Source: Eublepharis macularius (taxonomy: Eukaryota > Chordata > Lepidosauria > Squamata > Eublepharidae). From it: a stretch of 64,000 nucleotides of DNA. The stretch lies in assembly GCF_028583425.1 (NCBI RefSeq), contig NC_072795.1, positions 11,245,001-11,309,000 of the forward strand, written 5' to 3'. The position numbers and the translations under genes were made by a program. Shown piece after piece: positions 53,886 through 63,489 of the stretch (its first letter is position 1; each line of letters opens with the position of its first letter). The notes beneath the pieces were generated by a model that saw only the letters and a program-made list of their open reading frames with translations, was not told where the DNA came from and made no database searches.

Positions 53886-54220
53886 AAATGGAGAGCAGCC
53901 TGAAGTCTTGGGAAGGTTCTTCCCTTAAGGAGGCTTTTATGAATTAGAAAAGATTTGAAGGAGAAAAGAGATGATAAAGGTTTTGAAATATGGAATTTCT
54001 CTTTTTTTTTACTGCCATTTTTATCATGGCCAATGAGCTGAAGAGACCAGAAATAGCATTTGCAGGGAGTCTGGGTCAGATGCTCAGGCAGCAGCTAGCT
54101 TATTATGGGTTACTTGGTTTATGGAGGTTTGACCCTTGATTGGCTATTTCAACATTGATAAATTTGTGTCTCTTTTCTATGGTGGAAGCAGAAATTCATC
54201 TTCTAATCTATAATGGTGGT

Positions 54221-54405
54221 GAAAAGTGCCATCAAGTTGCAGCTGACATATGGAGACCCCTGATGGGTTTTTTAAGGCAAGAGGCTAACAGGGGTGGTTT
54301 GCCATTGCCTGCCTCTGCATGGTGACGTTGGGCTTCCTTGGTGGTCTCCCATCCAATTGCTAACCAAGGCTGATCCTACTTAGCTTCTGAGATCTGTCTA
54401 GTGCT
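54221..54405 (-). repeat. 5S rRNA-derived SINE
   Basis: GCCATCAAGTTGCAGCTGAC and GTGGTTTGCCATTGCCTGCC, then GGTCTCCCATCCAATTGC and CTACTTAGCTTCTGAGATC, the reversed 5S head. Confidence 0.8.
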
Positions 54406-54792
54406 TCATATATCAAACAGCCAGCCCCTTTAAATTCTCATCTTCTCGAGGAACAGTTTATATTTCCAAAGTGGCATGCTGAACCATGCGGCTTGAGTGG
54501 ATTTGTGCAGAGTTCAATTGTGAAATTATGACAAAAAATGTACCTGACTCACAATTCACATCTACCAGGGTTTTGCAAAGCTATTGAAAACGGGCCCTTT
54601 AACACTGAAGAAAAAAAAACACAACACCTTACAATTTTCTTGCTAATTGTTCTTTAAAATATACCCTCATAGAATTTCTCCTTATTTAAAAAAATGGTAG
54701 CCTTTCTGTACTGCTGTCTGTCTGGGATACATTCCTATGGATCAGGAGAACAATGAGGTTTCCTTTAAACTTGTACTGGTATTTCCCCTCTT

Positions 54793-55102
54793 CGGGGGTC
54801 ATTTTGTAGAAAAAGAGCAGGAGGAACTCATTAGCATAACTCATTAGCATATGCCACACCCCTTGCCATCTCCGGAAGTGTCATTAGCATAACTGATTTG
54901 CATATGCCACACCCCCTGACATCACCTATCCTGGATGTTTTGGGCCCAATCCTGGCCATTCAGGGCTGAAATTGGGCCCAAAATGGCAAAAAGGGGCTGA
55001 AAATGGCCGAGAGTCAGGTGGGCGGGGCCACCTGACATGTGACCTCTTTGGGGAACTGCCGGAACTGCATTCCTGCGTGTTCCCCCTCGAAATGAGCCCT
55101 GC
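54793..55102. mobile_element. hAT-type MITE, CAGGGGTCATTT family, in VWA5B2 intron 3
   Basis: 310 bp with a perfect CCCCTCTT duplication (54785-54792, 55103-55110). It is the shortest copy, lacking the middle block with GGCCGCTGCTGAGTGGG seen at 22838. It lies about 245 bp before exon 4. Confidence 0.9.
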
Positions 55103-55347
55103 CCCTCTTTATTTTTTTTAAAAAAGTCTCACTCTAAGCATGCATTTGCTTTTTCCCAGTCAAGCCTGGAAATCGCACCCATGCGACAACTTCCTAGCAC
55201 GCCTCAGGCTGGGCAGCCAACATTTCGCACGCCACATAATGGATTGTTTTCTGCTCTTTCAAGATAAGGCTGCTTAGCAAGCTGAGCATGCCAAGCTTGT
55301 ACATGCCAGGCAGATCTAATTTGTGATTTTCCTCTGTTTTGCGCCAG

Positions 55348-55502
55348 TTCCACCAGTTGTTTTGGATCCAGCGGGCTGAAGAGCGAGCAGTCCTTCCTCC
55401 TGCCACCCAGAGACACCGATATCTTCAAGGGGGATGTTTACAACCCCTTTCCCTATGAGTTCGCTTTTGAAATGCTGGTTAAGGGACCTTGCTTGCTGGC
55501 AG
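55348..55502 (+). CDS. VWA5B2: VWA5B2 coding exon 4
   Basis: Preceded by CTCTGTTTTGCGCCAG and followed by GTATTT. With the last two bases of exon 3 it reads SSTSCFGSSGLKSEQS, then PRDTDIFKGDVYNPFPYEF and AFEMLVKGPCLLA(G). TSCFG and F.FEMLV.GPCLLAG match mammalian VWA5B2 from memory, and the spacing across the exon 3/4 join (CDDS.TSCFG) is exact. The 155-nt exon leaves in phase 1. The next expected exon (starting with a sequence like LESPSHALRAD) was not found before the window end, so intron 4 is at least 8.5 kb. Confidence 0.9.
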
Positions 55503-55685
55503 GTATTTGCCTTCGGAGTGTATTCTCCTTGCTTCTGTTTTTGATGCATAATAGAGGGCCAAACCTGCAGCCCTCTATTATGTATGCCTTTTCTGCACTA
55601 ATTCCCCATCTCTTCCTAGCAACCCACACCGCAAAAAAGGGAGTTGGTCAGGTACCAGCACTGCTTAAATGGTCCAAAAGCTGCA

Positions 55686-55717
55686 GGGTGGTGGTGGTGG
55701 TGGTGGTGGTGGTGGGG
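55686..55717 (+). repeat. (GGT)n microsatellite
   Basis: Nine GGT units flanked by Gs, in VWA5B2 intron 4. Confidence 0.9.
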
Positions 55718-55764
55718 AATTCCTACTTCAGTTGGGAGTTTCCAAGGATAGTTTTAGGTGGCCA

Positions 55765-55875
55765 TGTTTGTCTGCAGTAGAACAGCAGGATTCCAGTCCA
55801 CTGGCACCTCAAAGACCAACAAGGTTTTCACAGTGTAAGCTTTTGAGAGTCAGAGTTCCAGTGCTTCAAATATAG
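55765..55875. repeat. Interspersed repeat, GTGTTGGTCTG type
   Basis: GTCTGCAGTAGAACAGCAGG, TCCACTGGCACCTCAAAG and GTAAGCTTTTGAGAGTCAG. The following stretch to 56700 is unassigned, apart from an (AG)n run at 56342-56356. Confidence 0.6.
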
Positions 55876-56704
55876 TACCAAAGCTAAGGAACATTAAGCA
55901 AATGTGGCTTGATAGAAGTTTAGAAAATTGTTGGTAAATGCAGCTTTCTTTTTACAAGCGTAGATATGTCCATGTCTTCTGCCATTGATCCTCCCACCTC
56001 CTCCGCCTTCCCCAATCCAAGAATTATTGCAGTTAGTGATGGGGGACTCCCGTATCTTTCCATCATCACTAGCTCTAGGTTTCTTTCAAGTCACCTACAA
56101 GATAGAAATGGTGCCTTAGCACAGGAAGGAAGCAGCAAGCAGGCTCCTGTACACTGGGGACTTTTTAAAAAATAGCAATTGAATATTATTATAGCATTAT
56201 AACAATGTGTCGATAATGTTCTCTGAATCCTCAGCTTTCAAAAAAAAAGTTTCTAGCCTTTTCTATTTTGGAGATATAAGGGGAAAGGCATATCTCTGCA
56301 ATTAAGGGGTCTGAATCCCAGCTTTTTTCTAAAAAAAAAAAGAGAGAGAGAGAGATGGGAATTCAGAAAAATCTGATAGATACACTGTTATATACTACAA
56401 TGCTCTTCCTTAATGAAAACACCCTCCTGAGCTGATCCATTATACTACGCTTCTAATCCCCTGAACATTTCTGTTTTGCAAATCAAGAACCCTGTCGCAT
56501 TAGCAGCATGCAAGGTAGAATCCACTCTGTACCAGGGACTGTGTGGTGTAAGGTGGTTATGAGTGCCTGCATTTGCCTCTGCTGCCTTTATACGTGCATT
56601 GCTAGTGGATGAGAAGGTATAACTTACAGCCTCACTAATGTAGTTCAGCCTAAGGCCACTGCAATGAATTTTCAATTGGTGGTAATTGAGTATAATAGTA
56701 TTGT

Positions 56705-57240
56705 AGAAGATCAAGATGGGTAGCTGTGTTAGTCTGTCTGTAGCAGTAGAAAAGAGCAAGAGTCCAATAGCCCCTATAAGACTCACTGCCGGCGCACCAC
56801 GGACTGCACAATGATGTCATCGTGCAATGATGTCATCGCGCAGCGCAAGCCGGGGGCATTCACCTGCGGATGGCTGGGGTGGCGGGCGGAGGCTGCTCCA
56901 CGCTCCGCACACCGCCCCGGCAGTGGCTCGTGGCTGCTGCACCTGGCTGGGTCGTGTGGCAGTGGCAGCGGCACAGGGCTGGCTGGCTGCAGCAGCTGCG
57001 GGCCAGCCACGCCAGCTCCGCAGCGCATGCCTCCGCCCCCGACACCCCCTCCGGCGCCTCTCCAGTGCCCTCGCGCCTGAGGCCACTGCCTACCTGGCCT
57101 CTATGGGCGCGCCAACCCTGGTAAGACTAACCAATTTGTGGTAGGGTATGAGCTTTCTTGAGTCACAACTCACTTCTTTAGTGGTATTTTGTTAGTCTTA
57201 TAGGTGCTACTGGACTCTTGCTCTTTTCTACTGCATGAGG
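56705..57240. repeat. Interspersed repeat, GTGTTGGTCTG type, interrupted
   Basis: The left half ends CCCCTATAAGACT at 56783 and the right half resumes at 57129 after a duplicated TAAGACT. The right half ends in the inverted arm ATAGGTGCTACTGGACTC. Removing the insert restores the same layout as 52425-52605. Confidence 0.75.
56784..57120. mobile_element. GC-rich hAT-like MITE
   Basis: 337 bp, CpG- and GC-rich, starting CACTGCCGGCGCACC and ending GGGCGCGCCAACCCTG. The ends are imperfect complements (10 of 15). ATAAGACT precedes and GTAAGACT follows it (7 of 8). Five overlapping frames on both strands lack stops only because of the base composition. It is unrelated to the other families here except perhaps at its tips. 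Confidence 0.65.
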
Positions 57241-57324
57241 GAAATATCCCTTCTTCCTCCCTTCCCACCCTACCATCTGCCCCTTTAAACCTCTGTAGCT
57301 GCATTGTAATTGAGTGTAATAGTA

Positions 57325-57440
57325 TTGTAGCAGACCAAGATGGGTAGCTGTGTTAGTCTGCCTGTAGCATTAGAAAAGAGCAAGAGTCCAGTAGCACCTG
57401 TAAGACTAGCAAATTTTGAGGTAGGGGTATCAGCTTTACG
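57325..57440. repeat. Interspersed repeat, GTGTTGGTCTG type (partial)
   Basis: GACCAAGATGGGTAGCTGTG, GTCCAGTAGCACCTGTAAG. Its upstream flank (GTAATTGAGTGTAATAGTATTG, in shorter pieces) repeats the flank at 56682-56705, so flank and element were duplicated together. Confidence 0.65.
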
Positions 57441-57550
57441 GCATCTAATAGTATTGTCAATGCATAGCAGGCAGAAGGATATACACAAAGAGAGGCATGT
57501 GATGAAATATAGGTGCTGGCGTTTGTGGAAGGACCATTCAGTATTCCTTC

Positions 57551-57974
57551 CAGGGGTCATTTCATAGAAAAAGAGCTGGAGGAACTTATTAGCATAACTC
57601 ACTAGCATATGCCATGCCCCCTTTACATCACCAGAAGTGTGTCATTAGCATAATTGATTTGCATATGCCACACCCCCTGACATCACCTATCCTGGCTGTT
57701 TTGGACCCAATCCAGGCCATTCAGGGCCGAAATTGGGCCCAAAATGGCAAAGGGGCTGAAAAGGGGCCCAAAATGGTCAGGATCGGGCTGCTGATGAGCG
57801 GGAGAGTGATCCACTACCCATCAGAAGCCTGATCCAGGCTGTTTTGGCCCCAATCCAGGACAAAATGGGCCCCAAATGGCGGAGAGTCAGGTGGGCGGGG
57901 CCACCTGACATGTGACCTCTTTGGGGAACTCTCGGAACTGCGTTCCTGCGCGTTCTCCCTCAAAATTAGCCCTG
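57551..57974. mobile_element. hAT-type MITE, CAGGGGTCATTT family
   Basis: 424 bp with a perfect ATTCCTTC duplication (57543-57550, 57975-57982). Confidence 0.9.
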
Positions 57975-58014
57975 ATTCCTTCTATTCATTTCATCCATAA
58001 TCCAGTAGATGATG

Positions 58015-58145
58015 CGAGTCCATTAGCACCTTAAAGACCAACAAGACTTCCAGGGTATAAGCTTTCCAGTGGGAACTTGACTCAAAAGCTTATACCCTGG
58101 AAATCTTACTCGTCTATTGCGGACTAACACGGCTACCCACCTGAC
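58015..58145. repeat. Interspersed repeat, GTGTTGGTCTG type, hairpin form
   Basis: CCAGGGTATAAGCTTTCC is mirrored by AAGCTTATACCCTGG, and the right end is CTAACACGGCTACCCACCTG. Confidence 0.7.
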
Positions 58146-58850
58146 ACTAATCCAGCAGTTGGCTGGTCAATGGTGCAATGCCAGGTCTTGTCTCAGCCCC
58201 CATCTATCCAGGCTGGGGAAAGCTGGACTCTGACCACTTCTGCCTTTTACTCCCCTTTGCATCCTCCCTAACATCAGGAAATGTCATTCTAGGACAAGGG
58301 AGGATCTTTTTTTGTACTAAGGAGGGCCCAAGGAAGTGGCGGTGAATGAAACCGTTCCAGAAGGGGTTCACGCAGTTGGCTACGGCAGGTGAAGGATTTA
58401 TGGAGAAGCTCACTGGAAGGAGATGATAATTTATTCTTGAACAGGGCAGGGGAAGAATCGAAATCTCTTTTAAAATATCTTACCTTAAAACCTTTTTTTT
58501 CTTTTTGCTGAGCCTGTCGTTTTATCTAATGACAGATAAATGTGGGAGAGAAAGGAGGGAATTGGAGGGGGGAGGCAGAAGCAGCTTGGTAGAGCCTGCT
58601 TGAGACAGCTTGGGAATTAATCCCATTAGGAGCTGGCTGAAGTCCCATCCCTCCTTACAGGCTGCACTCCAAGCCTGACCGTGTTTCAACCTAGTAAAAG
58701 TGTCTTGCCATGCTGAGGAATGGCTTCTGTGTCAGAAATAAAAACCGGGTGATGAAAAATATCTACCTCAACGACAGTACCAACATTTTGCATAAAGCTG
58801 CTGGGCTAGCACGGTTTGCTGGGAACCATGTTGTAAGCCTATATAAATTT
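58146..58850. other. Unassigned stretch in VWA5B2 intron 4
   Basis: No exon, RNA gene or repeat recognised. Confidence 0.3.
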
Positions 58851-58854
58851 AAGA

Positions 58855-59540
58855 AGAGCGCTGCTGGACCAGACCCATGGTCCATATAGTCCAGCATCCT
58901 GTTTTGCACAGAAGCCAACCAGGTGTCCTGGAGGGCCAACCAACAGGGCATAGAGCCTGAGGGACTTTCCTGCTCCTGCCTCCAAGCGCTAGGATTCAGA
59001 GGATTATTGCCTCTGTAGATGAGGGCTCCCTTCAGCCACAATGGCTAAGTCTCTCTCTACACGAGACGCCTTGGCTCAAGTTGGTCAAGTGTAGGGAGAT
59101 GCAATGTTAGCCAGGAAGCATCGTTTAAAAAGACAGAGCCGGCTGAGATCACTCCTCAGAGGGGTTGTTAATTTCATCTTCGCCTCCCTGAAGGCTCTGT
59201 CAATTTCACCTCTCCAGTCTAAAACTATGTAGGATGGCAACCAGAGGGCAGCGAGGAATGGAAATGAGCTGGAGCTGCCTTCCAGAGCCGGCTTGAACGT
59301 AGAGAGGTTATAATGGGCTGAAGTTTCCCTTTGGGCATTTCACAGCCCTTTCCCACAGCTCTAGTGTACAGCAAAGCCTTTGTCCTGCCGCCGGCTCTGT
59401 CTTTTTAAACTACCTTTCCTGGCTAATATTGCATCTCCCTATACATGTTCTTCACGTGTCAGATGTCTCGTGTAGAGAGATTCTAAGCCACTAATGGGCC
59501 TCTCTGTGAATCTATCTTACCCCCACCCCCCGCCTTTAAA
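58855..59540 (-). repeat. Dispersed GTGGAATTCAC-type repeat, interrupted
   Basis: CTGCTGGACCAGACCCATGG, ATAGTCCAGCATCCTG and CCCTTCAGCCACAATGGC are the reversed 3' part of the repeat at 63490-64000. It continues after the insertion with GCCACTAATGGGCCTCTC (59487). Confidence 0.6.
59052..59480. mobile_element. Long foldback element nested in the repeat
   Basis: TCTCTCTACACGAGACGCC at the left pairs with the right end (GTCTCGTGTAGAGAGA). Inner arms AAAGACAGAGCCGGC and GCCGGCTCTGTCTTTTT also pair. CTAAG occurs on both sides but not flush with the ends, so the target duplication is uncertain. Confidence 0.65.
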
Positions 59541-59595
59541 GCTATCTATGCTCATGGCTGTCACTGCAGTGAATTCTGCAACTTAATTACTCATT

Positions 59596-59745
59596 GGGTG
59601 ATTCCGCACACGTTGGATAATGCACTTTCAATGCAGTTTATCAATCATTTGAGGTGTTTTTTTTGTTCCACACATGAAAAAATCCATTCCAAATGATTTA
59701 TAAAGAGGATTGGAAGTGCATTATCCAACGTGTGCGGAATCAGCC
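59596..59745. mobile_element. Foldback MITE, 150 bp
   Basis: GGGTGATTCCGCACACGTTG to CAACGTGTGCGGAATCAGCC, ATT on both sides. Same length and end structure as 3090-3239. Confidence 0.85.
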
Positions 59746-60051
59746 ATTGAGTAAAGAAGTATTTCCTTTTGTCTGTCCTGAACCTATTGTGCATCAACTT
59801 CATTGGTTGTCCCTGAGTCCCAGTTTTCTGAGAGAAAAGGCGCCTTCTTTCCACTTTCTCCATCCAATGCATAATTTTATAAACCCTTCCCAAGGAGTGG
59901 TAGGAATATTACAAGAGACTTATTGTTAAGATGGGGAAAATAGGGGGCTTTGGGGGTGGATGGGATCATGCAGGGCTTACCTGAGCTGTGCCTAGTAAAA
60001 ACAACAGAATTCTCCTGCCAAGGAATGGCCTGCATAAAATATGCAAATGTA

Positions 60052-60382
60052 CGGGGGGGGTTCAGCTGGAACGGGGTGGAACAGAGTTCCAGCACCTCTA
60101 GAAAATGGTCACATGGCCGGTGGCCCTGCCCCCTGATCTCCAGACAGAGGGGAGTTTAGATTGCCCTCTGCACCAGAGGGGAGTTTAGATTGCCCTGGCG
60201 TGGAGGGCAATCTAAACTCCCCTCTGTCTGGAGATCAGGGGACGGGGCCACTGGCCATGTGACCATTTTCGCCGAGGACAATTTAAACTTTAAAAACCTT
60301 CCCCCTTGTTCCAGCTGACCCAAAGTGATGTCATTGTGCGGTTCTGAGTTCCACCACCTCTTTTCCCAGAAAAAAAGCCCTG
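60052..60382. mobile_element. hAT-type MITE, CAGGGCTTTTTTTC family, longest copy
   Basis: 331 bp with a perfect CAAATGTA duplication (60044-60051, 60383-60390). The left tip is altered (CGGGGGGGTTCAGC), the right tip is standard. It contains a partial direct duplication of AGAGGGGAGTTTAGATTGCC. Confidence 0.88.
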
Positions 60383-60390
60383 CAAATGTA

Positions 60391-61280
60391 TATCTATTTG
60401 TTTGTGTATATTTTCTTCCACAAGACCTGATACAAGCAAAGATCTATGCAGGGTCTCATATCGCAACTGGGGGGAATCCTTTAGTCTCTTTGGGGGTTCT
60501 GAGATTTCCCCAGGAACTGCCCACAGTTCTTTATTGTTGCTTCGTTAGAACAGCAACTGCTGACTTCTGTTCCCCAAAACAAATTATTCGCTTTAGTGGG
60601 ACTGTCCATAACTTCCTCTCCTTAACAGTAACCTAATTGCATAATTATGAATAAGGTAGATTTCAGACTGCAGCACAAAGATGGAACAGTTTTCTGAGAA
60701 ATAGGGACAGCCCTATCAACTTACAAATTCAGTTTCCTTCCAATTGGTGCAGCAAGCTCTCTTTCTAGAGTGAGTCCTTCAAGTAAAATCTAATTCTGGC
60801 TAGCTGAGGGCGTAACTACATTATAGTGCCAACATGTGTCTAGTCATAGGTGCGTGACCAGACCACAGTTAGGCATATATTGGGGATCTCACCTGTAAAA
60901 GTGCTGGTCACTTGGCACTGTGAAGAAGCGCTGCAAGGGGGTGGGGGAGATGGAGTTTCCGCTTTCCCTCTCACCCTGCTTTCACTGGAGAAGAGGGGCA
61001 AAAGCTCCCCCCCATTGCCCTTTCTGCTGATGAAAGCAGAGTGGATGGGAAATCAGAAACTCATTCTCCTTCACTGTGCCAAGCGCTTTTTAAGGTTAGT
61101 TTCTCAATATGCATCTGACGGCAAGTCTGGCCCCATACCTGTGATATGTCACTTGTTAGGCATTTCATGAAATTATAACTTAAAGCTTGTTGAGGGTTTT
61201 TTCTCCCCATTTCTCTCTGCTTCTTCCAGAGGCCTGAAAAGACTAACAAAATTTAATCCAGCATAAGCTTTAGTGAGTCA
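60391..61280. other. Unassigned stretch
   Basis: No exon or family recognised. 106- and 103-codon frames lie here without motifs and without flanking splice sites in a VWA5B2-compatible frame. Confidence 0.3.
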
Positions 61281-61285
61281 AACAG

Positions 61286-61345
61286 TGAAATCCGGTTTAA
61301 TCCTAAACCTAAATAAACCCTAAGGATTTCACTGAAAGCTATCTT
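61286..61345. repeat. Short palindromic repeat remnant
   Basis: GTGAAATCCGGTTTAATCC to CTAAGGATTTCAC, a decayed GTGCAATCC-type hairpin. Confidence 0.5.
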
Positions 61346-61640
61346 TAGCAGTTAGAAGTGAGCTTTGACTCACACAAGCTTTGGCTGGAATGAAATGTGT
61401 TGGTCTTTAGGGTGCCACTGTGCATCGGTTTGATTCTTCTGCAATCAACTAACAGAGCTCCCCCTCTGGAATAATTTGTGCTTATTTGCATTATGAAGGA
61501 CTCTCAGTTGCTATGTATCTTAAATAGATCTGACCTATTTTCAACGTTCCTCAGCAGGCAAGAAACTAATCAGAAGAGAGCCCCAGAAATTAATTGCTAC
61601 AAAACATTTAAAATGTGTATTCCCCCACCAATGCCATACA

Positions 61641-62105
61641 CAGGGGTCATTTCATAGAAAAAGAGCTGGAGGAACTCATTAGCATAACTCATTAGTGTAT
61701 GCCATGCCCCCTGACATCACCAGAAGTGTGTCATTAGTGTAACCGATTTGCATATGCCACACACCCTGACATCACATATCCTCACTGTTTTGGACCCAAT
61801 CTTGGCCATTCAAGGCCAAAATTGGGCTCAAAATGGCAAAAAGGGGCCCTAAATGACTGAAAGAGGCCATTTTGGGCTCTTTTGGGCCTGGTTTGGGGCC
61901 AAAACAGCCCAGAGCGGGTCAGTGCTAAGCAGGGGAGGGTTCCCTTGCCCGGCACTGATCCAATCCAGGCTGTTTCAGCCCCAATCCAGGCCGAAACGGG
62001 CCCAAAATAGCTTAAAGTCAGGTGGGCGGGGCCGCCTGACACGTGACCTCTTTGGAGAACTGCTGGAACTGCGTTCCTGCATGTTCCCCCTCAAAATGAG
62101 CCCTG
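61641..62105. mobile_element. hAT-type MITE, CAGGGGTCATTT family, longest copy
   Basis: 465 bp flanked by GCCATACA (61633-61640) and GTCATACA (62106-62113), 7 of 8 identical. The centre carries two blocks based on GGCCCAAAATGGC that are inverted relative to each other. Confidence 0.85.
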
Positions 62106-62162
62106 GTCATACATGATTCAAATTACTGAAGGCTTAGTAATACTGTTCTACTACCAAATATA

Positions 62163-62350
62163 GAGCTGCCAACCTCCAGGCGTTGGCTGGAGATCTCCCA
62201 GAATTACAACTGATCTCCAGGCCATAGAGATCAGTTCCCCTGGAGAAAACAGCAGCGTTGGCATTATACCTTGCTGAGGTCCCTCCCCTCCTCAAACTCT
62301 GCTCTCCCCAGGCTTTGCCCCCATATCTCCAGACATTTTCTAACTAAAGA
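62163..62350. mobile_element. hAT-type MITE, TAGGGTTGCC family, right end lost
   Basis: TAGAGCTGCCAACCTCCAGG and GATCAGTTCCCCTGGAG are clear; the right terminus after TATCTCCAGACATTTTC is not. Confidence 0.7.
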
Positions 62351-62418
62351 GCCATCCAGTTTATCTTAGAATTAGGTTTGTATGATGCCTTGAAAAATAT
62401 GCAAATTTTCAGTATCTA

Positions 62419-62930
62419 AATATTGAAGGGAGTGAAGCTCAGTGGTAGAGCATCTGATTTTCTTGCATCCTGGGAGACCAAAAGGGCCCTGAAAAGGGCC
62501 CTGCTCCCTGGCTCAGCCTTGCTCCTCAGTGGAGAGGATGGAGGAAGGAGAGGCCCGGTCCTACCCTGTCAGATACAGAGGAAAGGAGCAGCTCCCAGCT
62601 GCTCCCACCCTCCTCATGGTGGGGGTTGCTGAGTTATTGATGGCAGCAGCAGCTGCTACCCCCTGCATAGAACCCCTCAGGGGTTGGGTTGGCCCAGAGG
62701 GATAGCCAAGCCACCGGCTCACCAAGACTTTACCTTTAATAGCCAATCTGCCCCTGTGTGGAAGATCCCGTGTTCTGTCTCCGGCATCTCCAATTAAAAA
62801 AAGGTAGAAGGTGATGTGAAAGACCTCAAACTAAGACACCAAAGATGCTCTGCCACTGCCAGTCAGACAAGACTGACCTTGATAGACAAATGACCTGATT
62901 CAGTATAAGCCAGCTTCATGTGTTCGTGTG
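62419..62930 (+). repeat. SINE of the GCTCAGTGGTAGAGC type with a 280-bp insert
   Basis: The head GAAGCTCAGTGGTAGAGC and the later CCGGCATCTCCAATTAAA, GTGATGTGAAAGACCTC and TCAGTATAAGCCAGCTTC are parts of one tRNA-derived squamate SINE. Between them, from about 62480 to 62745, is unrelated GC-rich DNA with a CAGCAGCAGCTGCTACC stretch, which must be an insertion. Its ends are not clear. Confidence 0.6.
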
Positions 62931-63068
62931 TATTTCTGAGAGTTAGTTCCCACGTGCTTCGGTTGATGGCGAGTGATTGAAATGTGGAATTCACTGCAAA
63001 CAAAGAAAGGGGTGGTGGAAACCCACAACTCAACCCGAAATATACTGTAGATGCTAGAAGGGTCAAGT

Positions 63069-63470
63069 GATAACAATTGAAATATATACATATTAAACAT
63101 ATTTAAAATATTTATTATACAGTGTACATAGTAATAAAATTAAAAACAAAGGGCCTGAATGTATTGTCGAAGGCTTTCACGGCCGGAGAACGATGGTTGT
63201 TGTGGGTTTTCCGGGCTGTATTGCCGTGGTCTTGGCATTGTAGTTCCTGACATTTCGCCAGCAGCTGTGGCTGGCAAAGGGCCTGAATGTCAGGCTACAT
63301 AGGAAAGTTTTAGATAAGCTGTAACATTCTCCAAATACAGTTGATAAACATATCAAATGAGCAACACAAGGCCATACACGTTTCGGCCCAAGGGCCTTCC
63401 TCAGTGGTCAGTAATACACACTTTAGTAATAAACAGACCCACACATCCAGAAAGCAATATTTATCAATTC
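63069..63470 (-). repeat. Penelope-like terminal fragment, interrupted
   Basis: On the minus strand a CTGAGGA block is followed by an AGGCCCTTGGGCC hairpin and GAAACG (63379-63405), the order of a hammerhead core as known from Penelope-like elements. AT-rich sequence lies on both sides. The fragment is interrupted at 63163 by another small insertion. Confidence 0.45.
63163..63275 (-). mobile_element. 113-bp Penelope-like terminal insertion
   Basis: Flanked by perfect 15-bp repeats of AAAGGGCCTGAATGT (63148-63162, 63276-63290). On the minus strand it starts GCCAGC, loop, GCTGGC, GAAA and contains CCCGGAAAACCCACAACAAC and CCGGCCGTGAAAGCC. The latter phrases are, from memory, part of terminal sequences common to Penelope-like elements in reptiles and amphibians. 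Confidence 0.7.
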
Positions 63471-63489
63471 TTCCATGATGTTTTTATCT

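Noticed and set aside
56783-57144. Several overlapping alanine-, proline- and arginine-rich frames
   Set aside because: Open on both strands because the inserted element is GC-rich; no codon or domain signal.
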